From Imbricaverruca yamaguchii (Eukaryota; Arthropoda; Thecostraca; Neoverrucidae): a stretch of DNA of 64,000 bases. Positions 11,260 to 22,275 of this stretch are shown here, one piece after another. Position 1 is the stretch's first letter. Each line of letters begins with the position of its first letter. Below the pieces are notes generated by a model. The model was given only the letters and a program-made list of their open reading frames with translations, was not told the DNA's origin and made no database searches. Position numbers and translations under genes: made by a program. The stretch is taken from contig JAOTOL010001204.1 in the NCBI GenBank assembly GCA_034440575.1, forward strand, positions 237,001 through 301,000, read 5' to 3'.

Positions 11260-12650
11260 TTCTCCATATTTCGTAAGCATCTAAGCCCTTCAATAAGTTT
11301 CGTTCAGGAAGATCCTGAACGCATTGTAATTCCCTTGAGCAAAATGTTGAATCAATGTTTTGTTGGTTCCTACACTTCCAACATACAATGAAAAGCGTAT
11401 AATGTTGTGATCACTATTACCAAAGATCTTTCCTATGGTCACATATTGTTTTTTAATCATCATTAATAAGCACAAGATCTAATATTTCATTTTCCTTTGT
11501 AGATTCATGCATCGTTTCAAAGGAGAAGTTTTCCTCAACACAAACTATGAAACTTTTTCCTGATTTGTTTAAACCTATAATTTTACTAGCCAATCCTGTT
11601 ATGCTGAAATCCCCCAACGAAACCATTATCTACTGCGCCCTTCTACTTATCTCTTCCTGCATCAATCTGTCAGTGTTTTCATTCTGATCTGAGGTCTATA
11701 GAATGCCCCAATCCTAAATTGTGTTCCCTTCTTGCGAATTATATCAAACGACAAGGATTCTACTCCTTCACTATGTACACTATCCCATATGTAATGGCAT
11801 TTCATCATTTGCCTGATGTACAAGGGCATGCCTCATCCTATCCTTGCTTTCCTTTGATAAGCACGCATGTTGTAGTTTGCCAATTCAAATTCTTGTAAGT
11901 TGTCTAAAAAATGCTTTCATTAACCCATGCGTCGGTTATACATACGAAATTTAGTTTTTCAGACAAGATATATGCCTGCAGTTCCACAATTTTGTTCCTA
12001 ACACTCCTGACATTCACATAAAACATGATGAACTATTCCTTCCCTTCCTTGCAATACTTCTCTCTTTATCAGCTACACCCCCATGACCTGCCTAGTTTCC
12101 CTGTTTCCTACTAGGAGCCTCCTCATACCTATTGCTGAGCAATTCCACTCCTCTCTTGCTCAGATGCACCCCATCTAATGCAAACATTTCAGTCCTCCAA
12201 AAAAATCGCCCACAAATCCAAGAACCTCACCCCAAACTCCTCCCAAATCTTGACCACCCTGGTATTCAGCCTAATGGCCCTCGAATACCATTCTACACTT
12301 GCATTTACCACAGGGAGGATTGATGTTACCACTTCTTTCTTCTTACTCCCTGCTTACCTACCTATCAAAACCATATACACTTATATTGTTTCCTCTGGTT
12401 TAACTCTTCCTACATCATTCGCACCAACAAGCACAATTACTATTGTGCTCTCTCCACTACCCTTCATTACTCCTTTTAACCTATCCCCAACATCCTATAC
12501 CTGGGCACCTGGGAAGCAAACACGAGTCCGTCCGCTGGGGTTCCTACTACAAAATGTTCGATCCATATAGTTATCTCTCGAGTCCCCTATAACTAAAACC
12601 TCCCTCTCGCTCTATCGTCAGCTACCTGGTCATTCCTGCCTCCATCCATA
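11260..12650 (-). mobile_element. Old, decayed CR1-like LINE remnant (ORF1 esterase plus endonuclease)
   Basis: Reading the minus strand and tolerating stops gives two recognisable blocks in the correct order. At about 12600-12100 an ORF1-like esterase shows VLVIGDSR (nucleophile block), VIVLVGANDVG (Asn block) and EWYSRAIRLNTRV. At about 12030-11290 an APE endonuclease start shows LNFVCITDAWVNES, QFRIGAFYRP and NSDHNIIRFS. The same arrangement is intact at 54.3-52 kb, which makes the assignment firm despite many stops. It is a third CR1 family in the window and much older than the others. No RT part is seen; sequence from 12650 to 13600 is unassigned AT-rich DNA. Confidence 0.75.
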
Positions 12651-13595
12651 GCAGCATTACTCTCCCTGTCTTGCAGTACCTCACACCTATTATTAATTTT
12701 AATTCCTATGCCAATTTTCATGGTACTGGTACCAAATTTAGTCTGGTACTCTGGCGTCTTGCTACTTTCCACTCTCTACTATCCTGGACCAAGCGCTATC
12801 TCCATCCCTATCACTCCTAGACTCCTGCACCTGACTTGCCTGGCTGACATTCGTTATGATAGGCCCTGCCGCCAAACTCTTGAGGCGCTCCACCTCCTTG
12901 ATAACATATCTACTTTCCTACTCAAGTCACCAATGACTCGCTTACACTCACACCTCCCGCAGTCACCATGCATTTTTTTGCTCCTCTTTTTACTAAGTCT
13001 ATTTAAGATAAACCTTTACTAACCAAGTTATAAAGCTAGCTACCAGCTAATGCAGACAAGCAGCGAGCAGCTATCTAGGTTCTTGTACATTAGCGCCTGA
13101 TATAGTAACACTCGCACGGCATAAGCGACAAAATATATATCTGCCTACACAAACTAAAATAGCTAAAGATAATCTGAGTTATCCCAACTCCCACCAGCTG
13201 CAAACTCCAACTAAACCAAGCTAAATACCAATATAGTCCACAAAAACCCAGATACCTCTACAATTATACCATCATATGGAGATATACCTAATGTAATTTA
13301 AGCTCACTATTTTAGTCATAAACCATATTTTAAACGTAAACTCTATCTTATCTTACACACCAAAAAGACGTCAACTTATTCCTCTTCACTACGGAAACCT
13401 AAGCCACGTCTTTTTATTTTATTTTTACTCTAGCAGAGGCAGAGTGCCAGCCACTAGAGATCGTTACGTTAAGAAAGGAATTACGTTAATCTGGCTTACG
13501 TGGCATCCAGTTATATCAATAGCGAAAGAGAAAAGATGGGACGCCGTCAAGCAAACAACGTGATGTAAAGGGCCCATACATACATGGCATACAGG
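12651..13595. other. Unassigned AT-rich sequence
   Basis: Could be the 5' UTR and flank of the decayed CR1 copy to its left, but no motif proves it. A plus-strand ORF of 104 aa at 12708-13022 is not recognisable. Confidence 0.35.
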
Positions 13596-13635
13596 TTCAT
13601 GTACAGACATACATGCATACATACATACATAACAA
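13596..13635. repeat. (CATA)n-like microsatellite
   Basis: ACATACATGCATACATACATACATA, a short 4-bp repeat. Confidence 0.8.
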
Positions 13636-13898
13636 TTAGAAGGACATTTGGAGGGTGTGCAGCTTCGTAGTCTACGAACAGGCTCCACGGGCGTCACGAC
13701 TCGCCCAGAGGGAGTCGTGGGCGTCAGGCCCGACCTTGTATGTTAAGATGCGTGTTAAGTGAAAGCTTGGAAAACCCTTAGAAGGGGAACACCAAGCTGC
13801 TTGGAAAATCCATAGATAAAAACAAAGTGCTATATATAAGGAAAACAGTCCGTTTTGGCCGAACTGGATCGCTCCCTACCTACCTAGCGTTAAATAGC

Positions 13899-14112
<214 letters not shown>

Positions 14113-14578
14113 CTGTGTTTTACAACGTCGGAGAGGAAGATGTGAAAGCGAAGTCATACAGCTAACTAGGAGTGCAGCGTGTGGCATGTACCTTTTAACT
14201 TCAGATCATATCAGCTTGGACCAGGCAACGTACGACAGAGAAATCAGATCAGTTCGGAAAGTTTTGTGTCATTTAAAATGCGGAAAACTAAATCGAAGAG
14301 CATTGGGTGTTCAACCTCGAGGAGAGCCCCAAACGAAATTTGCGTATAGATGTTGGTGTATTGGATGGTAGCGCCACGATGAGGAGCATATTCGGGACAG
14401 ACAAGCAAGGTATGGACGACAGTAATGCGGACTCGACATGTGCTCTAAGATGAAAGGCGGTGCAGTCGACGAAAAATATAATTGTGTGTCAAACTGATGT
14501 AGCAGAGGCGAAGTCTGGCGAACACCACCTCGTTCAGTCAGTGTAAGAGAAAATGTGTTGTGTATGGGCCTGTTGACA

Positions 14579-15600
14579 TTAAAAAGATTGACTTGAACGT
14601 CTATGGGAGTGAGTGAGGATTATATTGTGCCTAAAAGATATTTCATGTTTGGGGTGTTCCATGAATGGGAGAAGGGGAAATTCGGTCAAGGGAATTTTAG
14701 CGTGTTTGTGAAAATCTGCTTCACGTGAATAGCAATGCTTGAACTGTTTTCGTTTCTCGAGCGCCGAATCTTGGTTTAGACCATGCGACATTGGAGGAGT
14801 CATATAGCATTGCTGTCCTGAAGTGGTATCTAGCGAGTTGTAGTGCTCTGCGGTGTTGTAGGCTAGGGAAGTTGGCCTCACCCCGGAGACTGGTAGAAGG
14901 TGTGGTGCCGAGTGCTCCGGTGATGAGGCGGAGTGCGTGATTTTTTGTCCATTCTAGTGTTTTGGTGAGCGTTGGAGATATATCATCAACGATAAACGCA
15001 TTGTATTCCAGGATTGAACGAAGCAGGGCAATGCACATTTTGTTAGTACCCTTGTCCACATGCGACCTGAAATGCAGCGCAGGAGATTAAGACGCACAAC
15101 GCAACGCTGTTTAATATCTGTAATGTGGGAGCCAAAATAAATTCATTTCTCAAGGATAATTCCGAGATATTTGAAGGAGGTTTGGAGGGGGATAATTAGA
15201 TCGCAATAACGGAAAGATGTACTAGGTGGGATATACCTGGGAAGCCAGGAAAGGAGCATAGTGACAGATTTGGTGGGGGAGATCAGTAGCCCCCAGAGGG
15301 GGCACCATGAATCAATGTGATTCATGGCGAGTTGAACAACGTGATTAGCTGAATCTGCCGAAGGGTGGGTACACCAAAAAGCCAAATCATCGGCGTAGAG
15401 AGATATATTAGGAGGGGAGAACTTAGGGGAAGTTGTTATAATACGTAGGTGATGATAATGAGAAAGAGGGTTTGAGGTATGACGCTGCCTTGCGGGACGC
15501 CTTGATCGAGTGTGGGGCCGGGGATAGATATTGCCAAAGCAGACGACGAAGGAGCGATTTTTTTCAAGAAAGTTGGCAATAAAGGTGGCCATTATTATAG
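14579..15600 (-). pseudogene. Decayed RNase H-type LINE, RT fragment
   Basis: Minus-strand frames give, in order, MATFIANFLEKN (about 15590), the RT active site LYADDLAFW (about 15400), SFKYLGIILEK (about 15150), and then in another frame ILEYNAFIVDDISPTLTKTLEW and ALRLITGALGTTPSTSLRGE (about 15015-14890). These match the RT thumb of the elements at 3-6 kb and 22.3-25.1 kb (for example SLLTEAHEPPLSLRRE there). There are at least two frameshifts and the QGS motif is lost. No RNase H block is recognisable downstream, so this is an internal fragment. Confidence 0.8.
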
Positions 15601-16432
15601 AAAGTTCGTTCAGTCACACGAACTCCTGTCATATCGGATCATTGTTTGGTCACACAATGTCATGGTGTACTACTTCGGTGGCTCTAAAACAAATAAAAAT
15701 TTATATTCACAAGGAACAGTAGCATTCGGCTTCAGACGACATTGCGGGCGCAATATCGCCAAGGCAGCTGGCGCGCACCAAACCTCCAACTCCACACACT
15801 AGACGGCAGTGTAGATTATGCATACTACTTGACCTGACCTAACACCATTGACCTTGTCATATATTTTTTTAGAGCAGAATGTCTATATCATTTTTTCCAT
15901 GTTCTGCATGAAAAAAAAATTCCCCTTACTGCAATAACAAGAAAATTTTACCTGACCTCAGTTTAGTAACCTTGCCGTTTATTAAAATTTCACATCGTCA
16001 AATACAAAATCAGAATTATTTATGTCTGGGAACATAGTGGACGAAATCCGATGAGTTTTTGGTTAGGGGGGTCTATTACGTTGACAGTTCACCCCCCCGT
16101 AATGTTTTTTCCTAAAAAACTCGACAACCCTGCCGTGAGCCTTGGGTCGGGGTAATTTTGTTTCCAGTGCCGATGCCGCGTCGGGGTTAGTCCAGCTGCA
16201 GTTTTGTCGTGTAGCAGTAATGCCGCATCGCAGCATTCACGGTGGTGTCCTAGAAAAGTTAGAAGCGTTATTGCATTCGCAGTGTGGCCGATACAGAAAA
16301 GTTTATAGTGGAATTCCATTCGCACTGCTGTCGTGGAATTGAAGGAATTAAATTAAACTTGTGTCGAGGCGCCGGAAGATATAGCGGTGGACCTCCGGTG
16401 GTCTGACAGCTTACGAGTAACACGACGCCTTC
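15601..16432. other. Unassigned sequence
   Basis: AT-rich to 16080, then mixed composition. The 63-96 aa frames at 15512-15802 look like antisense of the LINE edge running into unique DNA. No gene is supported. Confidence 0.4.
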
Positions 16433-16943
16433 GATGTGATGGATATCACAGAGGCGCGCCGTTGTTCTGCCCCAGCGGACCTGACGCCAACCAGCAATGC
16501 AGCGCCGCCGATGTGGTGGACATCACAGAAGCGCGCCGTTGTTCTGCCCCAGCGGACCTGACGCCAACCAGCAATGCAGCGCCGCCGATGTGGTGGACAT
16601 CACAGAAGCGCGCCGTTGCTCTGCCCCAGCGGACCTGACGCCAACCAGCAATGCAGCGCCGCCGATGTGGTGGACATCACAGAAGCGCGCCGTTGTTCTG
16701 CCCCAGCGGACCTGACGCCAACCAGCAATGCAGCGCCGCCGATGTGGTGGACATCACAGAAGCGCGCCGTTGCTCTGCCCCAGCGGACCTGACGCCAACC
16801 AGCAACGCAGCGCCGCCGATGTGGTGGACATCACAGAAGCGCGCCGTTGTTCTGCCCCAGCGGACCTGACGCCAACCAGCAATGCAGCGCCGCCGATGTG
16901 GTGGACATCACAGAAGCGCGCCGTTGCTCTGCCCCAGCGGACT
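16433..16943. repeat. 77-bp satellite, 6.6 copies, alternating A/B units
   Basis: Units start at 16433, 16510, 16587, 16664, 16741, 16818 and 16895. They begin GATGTGGTGGACATCACAG and contain GCGCGCCGTTG then TCTGCCCCAGCGGACC. The base after GTTG is T or C in the order T, T, C, T, C, T, C. The array therefore grew as a 154-bp dimer after an initial single unit. The first unit is the most diverged. Confidence 0.95.
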
Positions 16944-17474
16944 TGGCGCTACAGCCAGCCGAACCACGCAGCGGCCCTGAAATGTCGGCCGAGCCGCTCC
17001 TGCCGTGCTTGGCACAGGTGTGACCTAATGAGCTTTAGGTGGCATGGACATTTCCTGACCGAGGCATGCCTCCAACGACCTGTGATTAAGTCAGACGCTG
17101 ACCACAAGCAGAGATGATACGGCCGGACGGTACTCTGGGGGTGGGGGGTGGGGGGCGTCAGCTGACGAAACCGATCCGAGACATCACCGTGACGTCACCA
17201 CAAACGAGCATCCATTGAGCGGCGAATGTTCTCCTGGAGAGTGAAATCACTCTCACGTGTGCTGAGTGAGATGGTGTCCAGATGTCGCCCCACCAGCTGC
17301 ATCTGCATTGGTAGTTGGCGTTGTATCGATCTGACCTGATGATACGTTTTCGCTGGCTCCATTGTGTTGGTTCTCGCGGCTCCCGGAGCCGTCGAACGCC
17401 TGCTGCCCGCTCAACCATGTGCCTGGCATAACGTACGTGGAACCATATATGACAGAAATTAATATCTTCTATAG
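16944..17474. other. Unassigned sequence
   Basis: Contains a G-rich run at about 17138-17155 and an 86-aa minus-strand ORF (17418-17158) of unknown nature. Nothing recognisable. Confidence 0.35.
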
Positions 17475-17675
17475 AATTGCCAAGCTACGGGTCAACATCA
17501 TGTCAGATCACGGGAGTATGATCCAAAACATGGGCCGGTGAAATTCTCCCTGCAAATGATAAAATTGCTGCATGTGCACGGTGCGCCATATTTTTCGCCC
17601 AATAAGATATGCCTGAAATGTGTAGATAATTTGCAGGCGCATATCAATATTTCCAGGTTTTCAAGGCCATCCTAG
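17475..17675 (+). CDS. Possible coding fragment with a C-x2-C motif, unrecognised
   Basis: A 66-codon open stretch lies between stops and reads with protein-like composition: KFSLQMIKLLHVHG, then NKICLKCVDNLQAHI. It is preceded by TTAATATCTTCTATAG, which would serve as a splice acceptor. The segment ICLKCV resembles the second half of a treble-clef zinc module and echoes LCTNCI in the frame at 18854. I do not recognise the family. It could be an exon, a decayed gene fragment or part of a transposon. Evidence is composition and motif only. Confidence 0.25.
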   Translation, partial: NCQATGQHHVRSREYDPKHGPVKFSLQMIKLLHVHGAPYFSPNKICLKCVDNLQAHINISRFSRPS

Positions 17676-17826
17676 GTCAAAGAAAATGGTGGCCTGCGGT
17701 GCCGTAATTTGACCCTCGTTGCAACACATTGAATTGTAGGGTAGCTATATAGAGCTGAATTCGAATTCGAGGTCGCTTTGGAAAGATTCAATGGACTTCT
17801 CTCAGTGTGAGTTAGATTTGGTGGCA

Positions 17827-18390
17827 GGTGCCGTCCACCATATTCCTAACATGGCCTAACACCCTACTGTCACACATTTTGGTGAAAATTGGCATACCGG
17901 GTTATCTGAGGCCCTGAAACGATTTTTAGCTTCTTAGCACAATCGGAGCAGTGGTTCACGAGTTATTGCCTGCGGCATTTTTCTGAGTTCGCACTGAAGG
18001 TCGAAGTTTCAGAGCCAATATCTTAGTGTTATGGAGATATAAATTGTGAAAATTATATATCGTTGGAGTCGCAATTGGCTCATCTTTCGATTTCTGAAGT
18101 CAGTTTTTATATTTGTGAACATTTTGAAAATGTGACCCCGTGACCTCGGATAACGTGACGTGTGGTGACCCTAGTACAATGATATTGATATAATTATTTA
18201 TGTAGAGCGAAAGGTTCTGCATTTATCTTTCTGTGTAAAAAAAAATGATGCATATTAAGCGCCTAATACCAGTTTCTGTAAGAAATATTGCCTGACTTCA
18301 GCGAGAAAAAAAAATGCTGCATAAATAGGCCTGCTGTTCAGTAAGCTTTGTTTTCCGGTTCTTCGAAGGAGTGCAACATCGTAGTGTGCT
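17827..18390 (+). repeat. Left copy of a 0.4-0.56 kb inverted repeat
   Basis: Begins GGTGCCGTCCACCATAT and matches the reverse complement of 20600-21171 at roughly three-quarters identity by eye. Shared blocks are GGCCCTGAAACGA / TCGTTTCAGGGCC, CCGTGACCTCGG / CCGAGGTCACGG, and CTAGTACAA / TTGTACTAG. Similarity is clear to about 18240 and weaker to about 18390. Confidence 0.75.
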
Positions 18391-18736
18391 ACGAATGTGT
18401 CTGGTATATTTTGATAAGCCTTTTAATCTTATTTCCGTAACTAAACTCATATTTAGACTAGACTGGGATACGATTAAATGTCAGATGTGCAACATTACCT
18501 GATGCACACCGGTAAATACGCACGGGCTTCACAGGACAGAGTATGTTCGGCAGTCGACATCCATGCAGACCCCAGTTGGAACGAAACTGGAGGGCGCTAT
18601 TTGTGAACTTCGATCCCAGTTTACGCTGCCTTGTCGTTTATCCCCACTGTTTAGGGGAGGGGGTCTAGTTACACCGCGTAAACCGACCGGGCTGACTCGA
18701 GCGGAGCGATAAGATAAAGGATCCCCCCATTAAACC

Positions 18737-19318
18737 GTGAGCGTGGAATCGGAATCGTGTGCTCAGTCGACGCCAGGCACGAGGCAAAGAGGTCTGTTTC
18801 TTAACAAAGTGAAACGGTGCTGTCTTATCCTGGTATTTCACAAGGTCCGAGCAATGGTACGGCGGCGCTGTTCTGATCAGTATAAGTGCCATCAATTTCA
18901 TATAACTAAAGGTCTGAGGCCACCACCTGAGCAACTGGTCGAACTGGTGAATGACACTCGAATTCAGAAGGACGTTTTCCTCTGCACGAATTGCATTGGA
19001 ATGTTGCTTAAGGATCCTAAAAGCCTACCGTTGCAAGAGGTATCGCCGGTTCAGTTAAGTGACTCCAGAAGCCAAAATTCCAGCGGAAATGCGTCAAGTC
19101 CTGTATCTGGCGAGAACTATGCCCGGTACCTCAGTTGGTTAGAGCGCTGGCCTGCACTGGTCTCCCCTGTACTGGCAACACAGGGTTCGAGTCGCTTCGC
19201 GCGCTCGCATTTAGCCCCCGGCCGGGAGGGTCACTTGGCAGCAGGCCCGACAAGGCCGGGGACGAGCTACAGGGCGGCCGTGTCGGTGCATTGGCGGCAC
19301 GTTAAACTTTCGGTCTAA
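18737..19318 (+). CDS. Unrecognised ORF with Cys motifs that ends inside a SINE
   Basis: The 193-aa ORF has an internal Met at 18854 (context AGCAATGG), which I favour as the start. From there it reads VRRRCSDQYKCHQFHI, then PPPEQLVELV and VFLCTNCIGMLL. The C-x5-C and C-x2-C pairs about 35 residues apart could bind zinc. From 19121 onward the frame lies in a tRNA-derived SINE, so the last ~65 residues and the stop codon are SINE sequence. The original 3' part of the gene was therefore displaced or lost, or the exon ends earlier at a splice site. It lies between the two inverted repeats at 17.8 and 21.2 kb and might belong to that element. Function unknown. Confidence 0.3.
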   Translation: MSVESESCAQSTPGTRQRGLFLNKVKRCCLILVFHKVRAMVRRRCSDQYKCHQFHITKGLRPPPEQLVELVNDTRIQKDVFLCTNCIGMLLKDPKSLPLQEVSPVQLSDSRSQNSSGNASSPVSGENYARYLSWLERWPALVSPVLATQGSSRFARSHLAPGREGHLAAGPTRPGTSYRAAVSVHWRHVKLSV

Positions 19319-19450
19319 ATTATGCCGTTGAACTGGAGTTCATGGATCGGGTGGTGGGGCCAGGGTTCACGCAACAAGCTCTGCTTAGCAATAGAACCCT
19401 GGTTCCTCAAGCCATCCCAACAACAACTCGGATTAAATTTATTTTAAAAA
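19121..19450 (+). mobile_element. tRNA-derived SINE, full length
   Basis: The head reads as a tRNA: A-box CTCAGTTGGTTAGAGCGC at about 19131, B-box GGGTTCGAGTC at about 19183. A roughly 230-bp body follows (TTTAGCCCCCGGCCGGGAGG near 19210; GGGCCAGGGTTCACGCAACA near 19356) and then an AT-rich tail from about 19432. Four related insertions are at 37.2, 41.8, 46.5 and 61.3 kb. A tRNA scanner would be expected to misreport the head as a tRNA gene. Confidence 0.93.
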
Positions 19451-20599
19451 CAAAACAAACAAAAAACTATGCACCCTCGTATGAAATCACCGACCACGCA
19501 ACAAGTTATCTTGATGCCGACGTGACCTTTCCCATCCTAGGCGTATCGCCGTTCAGGACAAGTGGCTTCTTATATATCTGATATTCCATATTCTTCTTAA
19601 ATATATAATGAATTACCTGCTTGTTGTGTGCATTTATTAATAATTGATGGCCAGATGTTCGAGTGAAGATACATAAACTTCTATATCTCTTTGGTATAGA
19701 GTGGTATAGGTATGATGTGAATTATGTTAGCTCTGTGAAGTTCGTCTTTGTCAGCTCTGAGGAAGTACAAGATGCAGCGTCTTATCTCCGACAGCGATTA
19801 TCGCGAGAGCAGTTCCGGTGAAAGGTAAACAGCGGTTCCACAGATTCTCGCCCTCAGATCTCACGTCCATCGCGGTGCACGAACTCTCCAGTGACTCGAG
19901 ACGTGTCGTGAGGGTGAGCAAGAAATGAAGTGCTATGAAAGAACGCTATCCCTCTGGACCGTACATGTGCAATGGTGCATACGCATGCACTATGCAGTGA
20001 ATAACAAAATCGCCCATTTGCCAAATTTTGTGTGTGCGTGTGTGAGCAGGATTCGTCCTGCTATTACACATGTATTAGGACTATAGGTGCAATTTGGCGT
20101 CTCTGCCTGTGGTTTTTATGCTACTAATAAACGAAGTAAACCGGTGTGTTGCAATGCCATTGTCCTATGAATTGTGTATATTTCTGGTGGTTGCATAGCA
20201 TGTACAAAGTGTGACAAATTCACAGGTCTCAATATGTTTGTGAAATATAGTTCTGCTCCGTGAACTATGCAAGAAATGAGCATGCGTGTGTTTGATTTAA
20301 TTACTTCGCCAATCTGATGATTTGCAAAAACAGCATCTCCTCGTTTCGTCAGACTATTAACCCAGAATACAGAGTAAAGATTTCATCTCTCTTGCGTATA
20401 TGCAGCGAATTTTCGGTCGTAGTTTTCATGCCTAGCTTTCTGAAGCGGACACAAACTTAGGAAAATGGCAACCATTCATCCCCTATGCGTAATATCTTTA
20501 AACGATGTGTCCTGTTGGCTGCATCAGCCATGCTTAGTCAAAATATGTCTGCGCTTGATATGAGAAGCAAGTGACTTAGCAACATATGTAAAATGTTTC
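19451..20599. other. Unassigned sequence
   Basis: Mixed AT-rich intergenic DNA inside the interval bounded by the 17.8/21.2-kb inverted repeats. No convincing ORF. Confidence 0.4.
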
Positions 20600-21171
20600 G
20601 GTACCATACTTGGTATTGTACGCTTCAGAGGCACCGGCGAGACAAAGTTTACTGAATAGCTAGCCAATTTAGGCATCTTTTTCATATAGGTCATCCAATA
20701 TTTGTTATAGGAACTGGTATAATGCTTCAAGTATACATGATTTTTATTTCTTCATCGGAAAGATAAATGATGAGGCTTTCGCTTTATATAAATAATTATA
20801 TCAACATCGTTGTACTAGGGGTCAGCGCAGGTAACTTTACCCGAGGTCACGGGGTCATATCTTCAAAATGTCCACAAAACCAAAAACTGACCCAGGAATC
20901 GAAAGACGAGCTCATTGCGATTCCAACGATATATAGTTCTATAATTTATATCTACATTACACTAAGATATCGGCTCTCGAAGTTTGACATTCAGTGCGAA
21001 CTTAGAAAAACGCCGCAGGCTATAATTCGTGAACCGCTACTCCGATTGAGCTGAAACGATCAGCAGTTGTTTCAGGGCCTCAGATAACTATGTATGCCAA
21101 TTTACATCAAAATCAGAGACATGAGGGTGTTAATTTTGAAAATTCGTGTTCGAGATATGGTGGACGGCACC
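20600..21171 (-). repeat. Right copy of the inverted repeat (partner of 17827-18390)
   Basis: On the minus strand this starts GGTGCCGTCCACCATAT at 21171, the same terminus as the left copy. The inner part overlaps a 68-aa minus-strand ORF (20730-20524) ending KHFTYVAKSLASHIKRRH. The left copy has a similar but broken reading there, so it may be a coding relic. No target-site duplication is obvious outside the two copies. Confidence 0.75.
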
Positions 21172-21354
21172 AGCAGATTAGTCGATTCCATGGAATAATG
21201 GGCGCCTGTTTACAGATGCATTGCTGACCAATCATCACCATTTTGGTGCAGTATTTGGATACGCTTCGAAAATTATGTTTATTTTTCTGGATACGTCTGC
21301 CAAGCCATATTATTTGGAAGACTGTGGCATTAGCATCTAACCAAAACTGTCAGA

Positions 21355-21590
21355 ACTAGAAGCTCTTGGAACCGACCTAGATGTGACAGGATAGGTGAGA
21401 CCAGACCTAGATGTGACACGGTGGGTTAGACTAGTGTGGGTGAGACCTGTTCAAGATGTGACCTAGATGTGATGGGACAGGGTGTGTGAGACATGACCTA
21501 AGTGTGGCAGCATGGGTGAGACCAGGGTGGGTGAGACCTGACCTAGAGGTGACAGGGTGGGTGAGAACTAACCTAGATGTGAACCTAAGC
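21355..21590. repeat. About 30-bp degenerate minisatellite
   Basis: Repeats of GGTGAGACCTGACCTAGATG followed by TGACAGGGTG, about eight units, several shortened. Confidence 0.8.
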
Positions 21591-21639
21591 TATCTAGCTA
21601 TATTAAAGTTAGCATCCTCATTTGACTTAGCTAGTGGTC

Positions 21640-22275
21640 AAGCTTAAATACCCGAAAATACAGGCTAGTCGACAAGTGAAGCCCAGACATCGTCCCATTT
21701 GACCTGACCTGGATGGTAGGCGCTAAGAGATGGGTAAGGGAGGTCTGTATGTGCTTTGCAATTAGAGAACCATAAATTTTCCAATTTGACCTAGCCTGGA
21801 TGGTAGGCGTTAAGAGATGGACTAACGAGGTCGGTATGTGCTTTACAGTTGGAGGACCAGACATTGTCCCATTTGACCGGGTCCGTATAGCAGACGCTGA
21901 GCGATGGGCAAGCGAGGTCTGTGTGTGTTTTACAACTGAAGGGCTAGACATAGGCCCATTTGGCCCGATCTGAATGGTAAACGGTAAAAGATGGAGATAC
22001 GAAGTCTGGCTTTCTACAATTGAAAGAATAAACATTAACCCATTTAACCTAGCCTGAATGGCAGACGGCGATTGACGAACAAACGGAGTCTGTATGTATT
22101 TTACAATTGAAGGACTAGATATAGATCCATTTGACCTGGCCTGTATCGTAGAAGGTAAGAGATGGACAACCGAAATTTGCATGTGCTTTACAAGTGAAGA
22201 CTAGACATTGGCTCATTTCACCTGGCATGGACGGTAGACGGTAAGAGATAGACAAAGGAAGTCTATATGTGTTTT
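21640..22275. repeat. About 87-bp satellite, left part
   Basis: Seven diverged units. The shared block CCATTTGACCTGACCTGGAT recurs near 21694, 21782, 21869, 21957, 22043 and 22130, with a last unit near 22216. Each unit then has TAAGAGATGG and TGTATGTGCTTTACAATTGA. The array stops at 22275, where a LINE is inserted, and resumes at 25094. The 183-aa minus-strand ORF across it is an artefact of 87 being divisible by 3. Confidence 0.87.

Noticed and set aside
12178..12570. 130-aa plus-strand ORF
   Set aside because: It is antisense to the decayed CR1 ORF1 esterase.
16387..17117. Regular 77-bp repeats as a CRISPR-like array
   Set aside because: The whole unit repeats without unique spacers, and the context is eukaryotic.
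19121..19195. tRNA gene
   Set aside because: The A and B boxes are part of a SINE head with a body and tail repeated at four other places; no proper acceptor stem or anticodon arm.
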